The translations under genes and the position numbers were made by a program. A stretch of DNA of 64,000 bases, from the NCBI GenBank assembly GCA_900491605.1, contig UESW01004762.1:1-64000 (forward strand), written 5' to 3'. This DNA is from Calamus simplicifolius. Taxonomy: Eukaryota > Streptophyta > Magnoliopsida > Arecales > Arecaceae. How positions within the stretch are numbered: position 1 is the first letter of the stretch; every line of letters starts with the position of its first letter. Below the pieces are notes generated by a model, which saw only the letters and a list, made by a program, of their open reading frames with translations, had not been told where the DNA came from and did not search any database. Shown here in pieces: positions 44,166 through 56,420 of the stretch.

Positions 44166-45768
44166 AGTTTATTAGTATATAAATTGATTCAGTCTAAAGA
44201 CTTGGACTTTAGTCTAAAGATTCTCCCACTATTTTGTTCAAATTGGCAGCCTCTACACCCCAATTCGAAGAATTATTCTTAATTCTTTAGCAGGCACTAA
44301 GATCTACATAAACTACATACAGGCCCAAGTGAAGCTTGGCTAACCCATATGCATCTAAGAGTAGGTTCAAAACCAATTGTTTTCCCAAACAATTCTTAGT
44401 GTTCAGTTTTGCCCCATGTACCTCTTCAGCAGGCATGAAGTGCCTCCACTGAAAGTTCTGGTTATGTCCAACCATTAAATGATATAATCAGTGTAACCTA
44501 TCAATAGACAACCAAGCCCGAGTGAAGCTCGGCTCACCTGACTGTTTATTTAATAGTTACGCTGACTTATCATATAATGAATGATAATTCCAATGGTTGA
44601 CAAGCACCAGGCATGGAGTGCCTCCAATGATTATCAAGACATCGGACTCATTATCACCCACCTTAATGGGAGGCTATGATCTAGTTATCATATAACTATT
44701 TCATTTTAAGGACCTAATAATTTTAGAGGATTTTAATAATATGAAGATAAATTGACTAATCAAGTTCTCCCACTGAATCTATGAAATCGGTAGAATGAAA
44801 CAAGATTAAGTCAGGTTAAGTGGCACCTAAATCAGTCATATTGATATCCTTACAGGCATGGGTCAACCCGAATCAGGTAAATGATCTGAATCATAAATGG
44901 TTCACCACAATAACCAGGTGAGAGAGATCGATGGGAGGGATATGCCATTAACTCGTTAAAGACGCATCAATACGAGTAGCTCCCAATTAAAAACCATTCG
45001 ATCGTTGATCCTAGAGCAACTTGCCATCCCACCTTGACATCATATGGTTAACCAATTCTGATTTGACCATCTAATAGATTCATGCTCAACCACGGAGCCT
45101 AATCTACTTCCATTTGGTTTAATCAAAGAGAAGGACTTGATCAACTACAACTATTGTTTGATTTAAAGCATTCTTAACCTAATCTAATTAGATTTGAACA
45201 AATACTCTTTTAGTTCAGTTGATTTAAACCTTAGAGTTTAACCCTTTATGGACCCGATTTAGCTAACCCAAATGATTAAATATATTTCATGTTAACATGT
45301 CATATATTTCAATCAAGCATAATGTTACTACTCATAATTCCTATATTTAGATCATATCTAAAAAAAAATTATGAACTAATATTTGACATTCAAATAAAAC
45401 TCTCATAAATATTTGTATGTTTTATAACATAGATATCATGCCATCATATATCATATCTATATTTTTATACTAAACATGCAAATATTATGGTTTTATACAA
45501 CATCAATATGTATCAAATATAAAATATCTTTTGAGAGTGTGTGTAATCTATGTTTTGATGCCAAAGCATAATTTAAATTTTCTTTAAACAAAGCATCAAC
45601 GATAAAATAATCGCACGGTAATATGTCACAGAATACCTCATTGAATGGGTAATTCGGATTTTCAATCCACCTGTGACCATATAGCCTTGTGATAAGTTTT
45701 AGCCATAATTACATAATTAATGAGAATATTAATTTACATGCAATAAATTAGATCATTAATGAAACCAT
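44166..45768 (-). other. Long noncoding leader of element C
   Basis: About 1.6 kb between the PBS and gag start, without an ORF of note. It contains short repeats such as AAGTGAAGCTTGGCTAACC and GAGTGAAGCTCGGCTCACC (near 44329 and 44521) and GCAGGCATGAAGTGCCTCC/CAGGCATGGAGTGCCTCC (near 44431 and 44609). These look like an old internal duplication. Confidence 0.6.
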
Positions 45769-45781
45769 GGCTCTGATACCA
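45769..45781 (-). promoter_or_regulatory. Primer binding site of element C
   Basis: The minus strand reads TGGTATCAGAGCC, initiator methionine tRNA type, 2 bases from the 5' LTR. Confidence 0.92.
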
Positions 45782-45783
45782 TT

Positions 45784-47790
45784 TGTAGGAGAAATAGTCT
45801 CCGAGGCATGCATATTTTTAAAAATTGATAACCATTATCATTGCGAAAATTAAAAGATTACATATTAATCTATCTAATATGCATCAAGATCATATCTTTG
45901 CCTATATATTCAGGGTCGTTTGATCTAAAATATGCATATAAAAACATCAAGATCATATCTTGATCTTCAAGATGACTAGTCACACTATTATCTTGAAGCC
46001 TGCCTTAAGATCTAGGGATCAAATCACTTACCTTAAGAACAGTAGGTAAATCCTTATTGCTCTGCAGCCGTTCAATCGTCCGGCCTCTAGTATCGTCCAT
46101 GCGAAGCCCCGAATGATCAGATTTTCGGGAGTGCTAGCTCGCAGAAAAATAGCTTTGCTGATCTTGAATCCTCTCACTTGAATCTTCCTCCAAGATCCAC
46201 CAGGCTTATGCTAACACCAGAATCACAGGATTTTCTATTCTAACATTTTAGAATTACAATCCACGACAATTTAGAATTATAATCCACGACAAATCGTGTA
46301 TTGTTGTTCTATTTTTGTTCTGTATTCTCTGGTGAGGGAATGCCCTCTATTTATAGTCTAGATTTAGCCTTGACATTTAATTCTGACATTTAAGAATCCG
46401 TCGTTTGGCAAAAGCAAAGAGACGCCGAAGGCGCGACGCTTGGTTTAATTCCGATGTTCGGAGAAAACCAAGGAGTCGCGGCGTTTGGTTTAGTTCTGTC
46501 GTTCGGAGAAAACCAAAGAGATGAGGGATAAATCCGACATTCGGTAAATAAATGTCATGCATTAAATTCTATCTCATGAGATGAGATTTTAGCCATCTCA
46601 TCATATGAGATCCATATTCGAGAGGTTTGGATTCTGATCTGAATTTATTTGACTTAACCCACATAGATCATGGTCCAAGCCCAAATCAAATTTGGCTAGT
46701 CCTGAATCTATTTAAATTCAAATCAAGTCTAATTTCAAATCAATATTTGAAATTGACTTGTCCTTCTAATAGACTTAAACCAAATTGAATCTTATTCAAT
46801 TGTACTTAACCCAATTGAGATAATTCAATCAATCAAATTGATTAATTAAATCATATACGATTCTCAATCGTTGATCAGCAAATAGATCATCCTAGGAAAC
46901 TTCTATGCGTGTGACTCTCTAGGTTCGAACCTAAGCCGGTAGCATAGAAACAACTTTCTATACTAATCGATGTGCCCATCTAGCAATGGAACCCAACGTC
47001 CGGATAGGTCGAAGAGTTGCCGAGCAAACTCCAAGAACCCTAAGAAACAGTTACCGTATAATTCATCCTCTTGACCACAAATGCTAAGGATGGCTTAAGA
47101 GCTGTCAACTCTAAATAGCAAATCCATAAAGTGATTTCAACTTTAGTGATCATGTGACTTTCACATGAAGTGCCTTGGCCAAGGTCTTGCTAAATTGAAA
47201 CACAAGCATTTCTCCTTTTAATGGGATAGGTCAAATTCCATCTTGATCCACAACTGACTACCACAAGTACTTGACTGCACCCAGTAACCTTTCGTAGCTG
47301 GATTAGAAATCCAGATGGTCCGGCACCTAAGTACAATGAGTTGCTTGTAAGCCACTAGTTGTGATCTTCAGGTCTGAAGGATACTTATACCTATATCTTC
47401 TTGGATTAACTCTTGATAGCAGAGTATCCGGAAATGAGTCACGTTCGGTGAAATGTACTCCTACACTTTCACCTGTATGTCATACCAGTGTCTCTACACT
47501 CCTTGGTTAAGAGGATAACCAACAAATGTGATATACAACGTCCTATAATTGATAGTACTATGGCCCTGTCATAGTATATCATTTGGTCGCGAACTCTTTT
47601 AAGGACCTTCTAAGATAAATCCTCCTTTATCGTGAGGAAGATCCTAGGGGCTTCATTACTTTCAGGAGTATTAAGAAGATGTTCTTGTAATGAATAAACT
47701 GCCAAATAACTTTTATTAATATATCAATTTATATACAATTTACATCAACACAATCATCAAATGATTAGCTTTAGGATACAATTCCCAACA
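45784..47790 (-). repeat. 5' LTR of element C
   Basis: Co-linear with 38135-40162, with few substitutions. It has two 26-base ATTTTAGAATTACAATCC units (46245-46293) instead of three. The inverted repeat CTCATGAGATGAG near 46573 is shared with the other LTR. Confidence 0.93.
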
Positions 47791-48952
47791 GCTCCAAGGG
47801 TGGATTCAATCTTACCAATTCTATCATCCAAGGAGTAATACAATTCTCTTAAGTTCATCAAACTGTTATCAATCTCAGTTTTCATTTCTTTTTGTGAGCA
47901 GAAAATAAACTTTTGAGTTGCTCTACCTGAATATCTGAAAATCAATTAGATGACATAGGTGGCGGTACAGGAACTGAAGCTGGAGCTAGAGGAGGTGAAG
48001 ATCTGCTAGGCTCTGATGAAGGAAGCCTCGCTGATGGACCAACCTCAGATGGTGCATAAGTCATAATCTCAGCGGCTCTCTCATCCATATGGCCCTTTCT
48101 CTTCCATTGACCATTCACTTTAACAAACCCCATCCTGTGCACCGTAGCCAAGCTACAATAATATGTGTGTCTGAAGTTCTTTGATGGCTCATTGTCAGAA
48201 ACCACAATGCCTTGACTTCTAAAAACCATAGTTAAAATCATCCCATAAGGCAAAGAAGATCTCCTTTTGCCCCCGGCCTCAGCCATATACCAAATCATCA
48301 TCCTAGTAAGATTAATAGGCTGACCCATCAAGACATTGTCCATAACCACAATGTCTCGTTCTGACACATACTCGAAACGGCCAGTTTTGGGGAATAAGAT
48401 CCTACTATAGATGTTGTGTAATAATCTAAGCTCCAAGGGCAACTGATTAGCCCTTACTTCTTCAAATTCAGTAACTTCTCTTCCTCACATCCTTGACAAG
48501 GCATCAGATCTCTCACTATGAATATCAGCTACAAGCCTAGTGACAGGGATGCTTAAAAGATTTTCTAAACTTTGAAATGTAAGATGAACTTTCTTCCCTC
48601 TTACAAAACTGATTATCCCACCATCTCCCCTTGATAAATTAAAATAGAATTCCTTAACTAGGGCTGGATAAGTGGGAACATCCAAAGAGCATACCTTGTC
48701 CCAGCCGAGCTCCTTAATCTGTCTTCCAATAGAAAAGCCCTCGGTTTCAAAGAAATCAAAATCCACTTTCCTTCCCATGGTAATCACACGCCCCGCAAGA
48801 GTATCTACCTGAGGAGAGGAGTGGCTAGGGTTATCCGAATGAGTTGAAGAAGAATCATCACTTGGAGATGGCTCACGAATAGGATGCCGAGCTGTACGCT
48901 TCCGGGTGGTTACGGGAGCACCAAGGACCGATCCTCTACGTTTAGGTGCCAT
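47791..48952 (-). pseudogene. Element B third ORF (ORF3), N-terminal and middle part
   Basis: ATG at 48952: MAPKRRGSVLGAPVTTRKRT (basic), an S/P/D-rich stretch, then DFFETEGFSIGRQIKELGWD, YPALVKEFYFNLSRGDGGII, VHLTFQSLENLLSIPVTRLV. A single in-frame TGA at 48485-48487 precedes LELRLLHNIYSRILFPKTGR, SERDIVVMDNVLMGQPINLT, SLPYGMILTMVFRSQGIVV. A P/S-rich tail ends at 47942, then a shifted frame holds a coiled coil (EMKTEIDNSLMNLRELYYSL) cut by element C at 47790. The middle resembles the putative plant transposon protein (Transposase_32) family. Homologous to element A ORF3 (shared PYGM(I/F)LT and RD(I)..MD/F.IL.G.P.N blocks). Function unknown; no transmembrane segment seen. Confidence 0.8.
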
Positions 48953-49447
48953 AGAAATCTTAGGGAAAGGTTGATTTGAGGGATTTTAGGCTTTGGGAGG
49001 TTTGGAGAGGTTTTGGATAGAGTTTTGAAATGAATGGAAATGAGAAGGTGTCGACTCTGCCCAAATAAAGTCAATTTGGGGCTACCAGGTGTCGACTCCC
49101 GCAAAGTCGGGTGTTGACTCCAAGTCGCTAACATGGTTAGCGCTCGAACTGGAGTCGGCTCCGCTTAATCGGGTGTCGGCTCCAAGGTCCCAAATAGAGA
49201 GCGACACAGACAAGGTGTCAACTCCACAAATTTGAGGTGTCGACTCCATAGACAGTTTCAGAGAAAAATAACAGAGTTTCAGACATCCGAAACTTATCGA
49301 AAATAAACTCAATAAATTTTGATAAAATCTTTAAAATATGATGAATCAAATTACTCAAATGTCTTGATAAATTGTCCTTGAAATCATGGGATAAATCTCA
49401 AGAAAATGATGGAAATATAGATAAATCTTCCTTAAGAGTTTCAAAAT
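48953..49447 (-). promoter_or_regulatory. pol-ORF3 spacer of element B with LTR U3 motifs
   Basis: Between the RNase H stop (about 49448) and the ORF3 ATG. It contains GTGTCGACTC (49052), GTGTCGACTCCC (49090), GTGTTGACTCC (49111), GGAGTCGGCTCC, 9 bases, then GGTGTCGGCTCCAAG (49151-49186), GGTGTCAACTCC (49214) and GGTGTCGACTCC (49236). The 49151 pair is matched in the LTR at 36744-36779 with identical 9-base spacing. A weak TATA-like CTTTATTTGG lies near 49065 on the minus strand. Resembles U3; promoter function is inferred. Confidence 0.55.
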
Positions 49448-50352
49448 CATTCCAAAGGATCACAAATTCCTAATTCACCTCTAAGATAACAGAATCTCTC
49501 TTCACTCAAAGGTTTTGTAAATATGTTAGCTAATTGTTCTTCAGTACTAACATAGTCAAGACAAATTTCATCATTAGCTACGTGTTCTCTAATGAAGTGA
49601 TATCTAATTTCAATGTGTTTAGTTCTTGAGTGTTGGATTGGATTCTTAGTTAAATTGATCGCACTTGTATTATCACATCTAATAGGAGTTTTATCAAGTG
49701 TTATGCCATAATCTTCAAGTTGTCGCTTAATCCAAAGGATTTGAGCACAGCAACTTCCAGCTGCAACATATTCTACTTCAGCAATAGATAATGCAATCGA
49801 ATTTTGCTTTTTGCTAAACCAAGAGATTAAGTTACTTCCTAAGAATTGACATGCACCACTAGTACTTTTTCATCTAGTTTACATCCGGCATAGTCAGAGT
49901 CAGAATATGCAATTAAGTTCAGTGTTGAGTCTCTAGAATACCATAATCCTACATTTTTAGTTCCACTTAAATATCTTAATATTCTTTTCACAGCAATTAA
50001 GTGAGATTCTTTAGATTCTGTTGAAATCTAGCACATAGACAAACAACAAACATGATATCAGGTCTACTTGCAGTTAAGTAGAGTAGAGATCCAATCATAC
50101 CTCTGTAGTATTTTTGATCTACTTTCTTACCGTCTTCATCTTTGTCTAATTTGCATGAAGGACTCATAGGTGTTCCAAGGGGTTTGATTGATTCCATTCC
50201 AAACTTCTTGAGAATTTCTTTGTATATTTTGTTTGGTTAATAAAAATCCCTTCTTTGCTTTGCTTGATTTGAAGTCCTAGGAAGAAGTTGAGTTCTCCCA
50301 TCATGCTCATTTCAAACTTACCCTGCATTAACTTAGCAAACTCTTGACACAA
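49448..50352 (-). pseudogene. Element B RT C-terminal part and RNase H, broken
   Basis: EFAKLMQGKFEMSMMGELNF and FLGLQIKQSKEGIFINQTKY (50164-50352), GTPMSPSCKLDKDEDGKKVD and YRGMIGSLLYLTASRPDIMF (49997-50197). RNase H then continues in shifted frames to about 49448 (KNPIQHSRTKHIEI-type, EERFCYLRGELGICDPLE). Several frame changes (near 50200, 50030 and 49870). Confidence 0.9.
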
Positions 50353-51194
50353 GAAATTGTTAGTAGCACCGAATACAATATCATCTATATATTTGTACTA
50401 CTAATAAATCTTTGTCTTTTCTTTTCAAAAAAAAGGTTTTGTCTACATTTCCTCTAGTGAAATCATTTTCAATTAGAAATTTGCTTAACCTATCATACCA
50501 AGCTCTAGGTGCTTGTTTTAAACCATATAGTGCTTTGTGCAATTTAAAAAATGATTTAAAAATTCATGATCTTCAAAACCAGGTGGTTGTTCCACAAAAA
50601 CTTTCTTATTTATAAAATCATTTAAAAATGCACTTTTAACATCCATTTGAAATAAATTTATGTTCATGTGGTATGCAAATGCAAGTAGTAATCTAATTGC
50701 TTCTAATCTAGCTACAGGTGCAAAAGTTTCATCAAAATCAATTCATTCTTCTTGATTATATCTTTTGCAACTAATCTAGCTTTATTTCTAATTACTATGC
50801 CATTTTTATCCAATTTATTTTTAAATACCCATTTAGATCCTATGACTGAATGATCTTTAGGTCTATCAACTAAGGACCATACATTATTCCTAGTAAATTG
50901 ATTTAATTCTTCTTGCATAGCTAGCATCCAATTACTATCTTTTTCAGCTTCTTCAATGGTTTTAGGTTCAATTCGAGATACAAATGCAAGATGATTATTG
51001 ATATTTCTCATAGATGATCTAGTTCTTACACCTTGAGATGGATCACCTATAATCAATTCCTTTGGATGACCATAGGCATATCTCCAATCTTTAGGAAGAT
51101 CTACATCATTATGATTTGCATCAACAACATCAACACTAGGAGAATCATCATCTTTAGCTCCTTGTTCATGATCTGAAGATACATCTATATTCAA
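50353..51194 (-). pseudogene. Element B RT N-terminal part, broken
   Basis: 50712-51194 has an acidic linker, DWRYAYGHPKELIIGDPSQG, NNVWSLVDRPKDHSVIGSKW and NKARLVAK. Shifted pieces downstream give the MDVKSAFLND-type and YGLKQAPRAWYDRLSKFLIE-type blocks and a YVDD-type box region near 50385 with frame damage. Confidence 0.85.
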
Positions 51195-52490
51195 TTTTTC
51201 AATATCCCTTTCTAATACGTTTGTATCTTCTTCATCATCAATTTTTCCTGAACTCGATGCTAAAGATTCATCAAAAACTACATGAATAGATTCTTCTACA
51301 ATTAAGTTTTCTTGTTAAACACTCTGTAGGCTTTGCTAGATGTTGAATATCCTAAGAATATGCCTTCATCAGATTTTGCATCAAATTTTTCAAGATTATC
51401 TTTTCCATTATTATGAATAAAACATTTACAACCAAATACATGAAAATAACCTATGTTTGGTTTTCTATCATGCCATAATTCATAAGGTGTCTTCTTAAGT
51501 ATTGGCCTAATTAGGGCTCTATTAAGGATGTAACATGTCGTGTTTATAGCTTCGCCCAGAAGTACTTTGGGAGTTGGCTTTCACATAGCATGGTACGGGC
51601 CATGTCTTCTAAAGTCCTATTTTTTCTTTCTACAACTCCATTTTGTTATGGTGTTCTAGATGCTAAGAAATTATGATGAATGCCATGTTCAGTGCAGAAA
51701 TTTTCAAACAAGTGATTTTTAAATTCTGTACCATGATCACTTCTAAGAGACACTATGGTGTTGTTTTTCTCATTAGTGACTTTCTTGAAAAACTTTAGAA
51801 ATATTGAGAAAGTCTCATCCTTATGAGCCAAAAACAATATCCAAGTGTATCTAGAATAATATCTACTATCACAAGACATATTTCTTTCCTTCTAGACTAG
51901 TAGTTCTAGTAGGTCCAAAAAGGTCATGTGAAGTAGCTTCAATAGCCTAGAATGGAAACAACATTTTTAGATTTGAAAGAGTTTCTAGTTTGTTTTTCAA
52001 ATTGACATGCATCACAAATTCTGTTATTTTTAAAATCTAACTTCGGAAGTCCTTTAACTAAGTCCATTCTGATTAATTTTGAAATTAGGTGTGTGCTTGC
52101 ATGACCTAATCTACGATGCCATAACCATCCAATCTCATTAACATTAGCATTATTAGCTACTAAGCAATGATTACTAGTAGACAAATTGTTTAAATCAATT
52201 AAGTATACATTGCCATTTCTGTTTCTAATAAATATAATGCTATTGTCAATGGGATTAGAAACAGTGCAGATAGAAGCTTCAAATGAAACTTTAAAACCTT
52301 TATCACACAATTGGCTAATACTGATTAAGTTATGCTTTAAACCATCTACATACAGAACATTCTCAATGAAAGTAGAGGGAGTTATCTGAATTTTACCAAA
52401 TCCCATTATCTGTCCTTTACCATTATCTCCAAAAGTGACAACTCCTCTTTTATCTTCAAGGGTGATGAATTGATGCTTGTCACCCGTCAT
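51195..52490 (-). pseudogene. Element B protease/GAG-pre-integrase/integrase, broken
   Basis: 51939-52490 begins just after the protease DSGCSRYMTGD block (MTGDKHQFITLEDKRGVVTF), then GLKHNLISISQLCDKGFKVS, WLWHRRLGHASTHLISKLIR and CDACQFEKQTRNSFKSKNVV. 51646-51879 keeps YTWILFLAHKDETFSIFLKF and VSLRSDHGTEFKNHLFENFC (second catalytic Asp). The PQ(Q)NGVVERKNR block near 51640 is preserved in another frame, and VFGC-like and GIFLGYS-like blocks follow to about 51330. Confidence 0.88.
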
Positions 52491-52740
52491 GTATCTTGAG
52501 CAGCCGCTATCAAGATACCATTTTCATTTTGATCTTTTGGCCGCAAGACACTCCTGCAAAGTGATCAAACTTTCTGTTTAGGTACCAAACCTTCTTGGGT
52601 CCTTCATGGTTAGTAGCAATAAAGATTGTTCCTTTTGGAACCCATATTTTCCTTCCTTTACTACTTAAATTCTTGTTAATTTTCTTAAAATTACATTCAA
52701 AGGCTTTGTGTCCCTTTTTGTTACAACAATGACATGAAAC

Positions 52741-54200
52741 TCATTTTTATCTTGTTATTTTCTAAAGAAGTTTTTGACATACTTTTATTTTATATTACGC
52801 CATAACCTAATCCAGCCTTATCAAATATAGCTCTTTGATTACTCAATAATAAATTAAGTTTTTCAGAACTATATGTAAATTTATCAACTATATTTTGTAT
52901 TTATCAACTTCCTTCTTTAATCATTTTTATTGAAAATTGATCCTTTTTCTTTAATCAAAACTTCATTTTCTGATTTCAATTTTTCAACTTCATGAGTAAG
53001 ATTATATTTTTCTTTGATAAGATTTAGATTATCATTTTTTAATGATTTATTTTTCTTTTTCAAGGCTTTAAAATCATCAACTAGTTCATTGAATGCTTCA
53101 AACAATTCTTCAAAAGTAAAGTCATTAGCTTCGGTGCTTACCTCATCATCCTCTGTTGCCACAAGACAGATGTTTGCAACTTCCTTTTGTTCCTCCTCGG
53201 AAGAGGATTCATCACTGTCGCTCCATGTTGCAATGTATGCCTTTTTCTTCTTGTAGGTCTTTTTTAGTTGAGGACTATCATATCTAAAGTGCCTCGGTTT
53301 CTTACACTCGTAGCAAATTAGGGGGTCTTTCTCTTTGTCTTTGTCCTTATCCTTTTCTTTTTCTTTTTCGCTTTCCATCTTACTTCCCGATTTCCTTTTA
53401 TGAAAGGGTTTCCTTCTTCTCATGAATTTCTTAAACTTTCTAGCAAGAAGAGCTGTCTCATCATCATCTTCATCCTCACTGCTACTTTTCTCAATTTCTG
53501 CAGCCTTAAGAGCTATAGTCTTCTTCTTTTTAACTTCTTCCTCTATGTGCTTCATGGTTAACTCATGGGTCATTAGCGATCCAAGTAGCTCCTCCAAAGG
53601 TAAAGTGTTGAGGTCCTTGGCTTCTTGGATTGCTGTCACCTTTGCTTCCCATATCTTGGAAGTGACCTAAGAATTTTACGAACCAATTCAGAGTTAATGT
53701 AGGTCTTGCCAAGACTTTTTAGACCATTTACAATATCGGTGAATCTAGTATACATGCATGCTATAGTTTCAGTTTGTTCCATGCTAAATAATTCATACTT
53801 ATGAAAAGAATATTAATCTTAATTCTTTAACTTGTTTGTATCCTCATGGGTAACCTCTAATCTATCCCATATTTCTTTTGCGGAATTACATGTTGAGATA
53901 CGATTAAATTTGTTTGCATCTAAGGAACAATTGCAAAACATTCATGGCCTTAGCATTGAGCTGAGCTATTTTCCTATCATTATCATTCCAATCCCTTTCG
54001 GGCTTAGGAACAATAGAACCATCAATCATGTGTATGGGTGTGCTAGGTCCATTAATTATGATACTCCATAATTCATAATCTGAAGCTTGAATGAATATCC
54101 GCATTCTTGCTTTCCAATATAAATAGTTGGAACCATTAAACAAAGGAGGTCTATTAGTAGAATGACCTTCAGCAAATGAAGATCCAGCTTGAGCTGCCAT
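52741..54200 (-). pseudogene. Element B gag, broken
   Basis: Start at 54200: MAAQAGSSFAEGHSTNRPPL, FNGSNYLYWKARMRIFIQAS. Frame breaks near 53905 and 53660 affect the UBN2 core. 52917-53639 holds MTAIQEAKDLNTLPLEELLG, KKFMRRRKPFHKRKSG, the knuckle CYECKKPRHFRYDS (altered: the GH glycine and the final Cys are lost), and a long K/E-rich coiled coil. Confidence 0.9.
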
Positions 54201-54248
54201 TTGGATCTTTAGCTCTTGATCGTGTGATCAAATAAACAATGAGCACTT

Positions 54249-54260
54249 GCTCTGATACCA
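54249..54260 (-). promoter_or_regulatory. Primer binding site of element B
   Basis: The minus strand reads TGGTATCAGAGC, initiator methionine tRNA type, 2 bases from the LTR at 54263. Confidence 0.9.
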
Positions 54261-54262
54261 AT

Positions 54263-55826
54263 TGTTGGCCAGATGGCAACCCAAGAGGGGGGGATGAATT
54301 GGGTTCTTTTAAAAAAAATTAACACTTTAAAACTTAAAACCAAATTTCAGAAGGATTAAGTATGCTAGAGAATGAAGCAATAATTTAAAGCACATTAAGA
54401 GAGAGATAGAGACAAGAGCACGATAAACACAAGATTTATAGTGGTTCGGTGTATCCAACACCTACGTCCACTCCCAAGCAACCCTTGGGTCCACACTATA
54501 ATCCACTGATTACAGTCGAGTTATTTTACAAGCTCACAACTTAAAACTTGTTGTTTCCCACGGGATCACAACGAACCTAGTCGGTTTTTTCGAGCTCACC
54601 AGCACAAAACCCAAACCCAAGCTAATCTAGCTTGTTCCCGAGGTAAACTATCTCAACTAATTCAATCCCCCTGATTGGATTAGCAAACACCAAATTGATT
54701 TAAAGTTTACAACAATGCAAAGCTCCTTAAACGAGCAAATAAGCAATATAAGTAAATAAAGATTAGAAAAGCCTATTTGAAGCAAATTTGATGTGAGCTT
54801 TTCTTCTTTTCCTCTCTCTTGAAGGGTTGAATCAGGCCTCAGCTTAGATTCTTCACAAGGATTGCATATGAGAAGTTGGGAAAATTAGGGCTTTTGCTCT
54901 TTTTTTCTTCACTTGAGAAATACTTCGATTTTGAGCTTGAATGCTTTGGATTTCTCTTTGAGCTTTCTAAAGTTGATGGATTTGAACTTTGACTCTTTCC
55001 TCTTTGATTTCTTGCTCAAGACTTCTCAGATTTTTCAAGTTATTTTCTCTCTATTTTTCGTCTCTCTCTTTTTTTTAACGGACGGTCTCCCTTTTTATAG
55101 ATTCTTCTTAATCCAAGATTAGGTGAAAAACTAGCAGTTATTTCTGTCCTTGGATTCCTCCTACACACCAGAAAAGTAGCCGTTAGAGATTAGGTGAGAA
55201 AATGTTACCGTTGGAGGCAGTTCTGACATTTTGAAAATCTGTTCCTGATAGGTTGGAGTCAGCTCCAACTTTTCAGGTGTCGGCTCCAAGTCGAGTATCC
55301 AAAAATAGAAAGTAAAAGTTCGTTGAGGAGTCGGCTCCGAAAAAGTTGAGTGTCGGCTCATCGCTTTTGGGTGTCGACTCACCGCTTTCCATAAGGTGTC
55401 GACTCCAGAAATGCTCAAGAAAATATACTCTCTGTACTCAGGTTAGAGTCGGCTACAGAGACAGTAAGTGTCGGCTCCCGAAATTTAGGTGTCGGCTCCC
55501 GAAAACTTGGTGTCGACTCCAGAAACTAAAACAGAATGCTCTTTTCGGTGTCTCAGGTTGGAGTCGGCTTCGAAACTCTGGGTGTCGACTCCAGACCGTG
55601 CAAAAAATTAGGAAAACATCTGATCCGTCATGGGGTCGGCTCCAGACCATCTAGGTGTCGACTCCAGGCTCTGAATTTTAAAAAATACTTCTGGCATTTG
55701 AATGAAAACAAGGTTCTTTATACATTTTGATTGATCAAATAATTTTAATGCCTGAAACCCTTGTTAAAACATAATAGATATACTCATGTTATTTATTAAT
55801 CATCAAAATCAATAATTGGGTCAATA
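54263..55826 (-). repeat. 5' LTR of element B
   Basis: Co-linear with 35747-37312. TATA box TCTATAAAAA at 55092-55101 (minus strand), motif array at about 55255-55665. The element-strand first bases are TATTGACCC rather than TGTTGACCC (single change at the LTR tip). Flanked on the right by ATCCT. Confidence 0.92.
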
Positions 55827-55831
55827 ATCCT

Positions 55832-56420
55832 ATCTTTTGGTTTTCAAATCAATAATCATAACAAATGTGTCGATGATATTCTTTGGAACACCTCTTGAAA
55901 TTATTTCAAAAATTAAATCTTTCTTTATCAAAGTTTGATATGAAAGATTTATGTAAAGTAGATGTGATCCTAAGGATGAAGCTTATTAGATTCCATTAAA
56001 GGATACTTTCTCTTTCTCTATCTATAGAAAAAAATAATCAAGAAATTGATTATTCTAATCTTAAATCAGTATCTAATCCATATGATCGTAGCTTTTGATT
56101 AAAGAAAAATTTAAGTGACTCGATTTATCAGTTAAAATATTTTTAAATTATAGGATTCCTCTTGTATGTGGTAAATAGGATAAGACCTGATATTGCTTAA
56201 GTAGATATAATCAAAATCCTAATTAATTTTATTGAACAATCTAAGAGAGAGTGTTTCGTTATTTAAAGGAATAACAAAACAACCAAAAAAATTGATCAAC
56301 AAACTTAAATAATATCTGCTAGCCTAAACAACTCCAATTCTCAACCATTGTATGCATTGATTTAAAAATTTTAAAATTTATAAGGACAAAAACAATTGGA
56401 TATCAAAATAATTAAGTGTG
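55832..56420 (+). pseudogene. Old copia element E, right part (RT end and RNase H linker)
   Basis: Directly continues 35746 if element B and one ATCCT are removed. Decayed RT text includes FDMKDL-like sequence near 55940-55960 and VVNRIRPDIA near 56168-56195, followed by the linker before RNase H (about 56210-56275, KRECFVI). Multiple stops. The 3' end of E and its LTR are not recognised. Confidence 0.7.

Larger units (their letters stand above)
38135..47790 (-). mobile_element. Ty1/copia element C (Tork/Angela-like), inserted in element B
   Basis: LTRs 38135-40162 (2028 bases) and 45784-47790 (2007 bases) start TGTAGG and end CCAACA on the + strand. Target duplication GCTCC at 38130-38134 and 47791-47795. 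Minus strand: PBS at 45769-45781, gag, protease, integrase, RT, RNase H, purine tract beside 40162. The reading frames carry stops and frameshifts. LTRs are very similar. Confidence 0.95.
35747..55826 (-). mobile_element. Sirevirus-like Ty1/copia element B, split by element C
   Basis: LTRs of 1566 (35747-37312) and 1564 bases (54263-55826) start TGTTGGCC. The left ends GGGTCAACA, the right GGGTCAATA. A perfect target duplication ATCCT lies at 35742-35746 and 55827-55831. It is inserted in the RT region of element E. Minus-strand order: 5' LTR (right), PBS, gag, protease, integrase, RT, RNase H, motif-rich spacer, ORF3, purine tracts, 3' LTR. Element C (38135-47790) interrupts ORF3. Many frameshifts in gag-pol. 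Confidence 0.95.
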
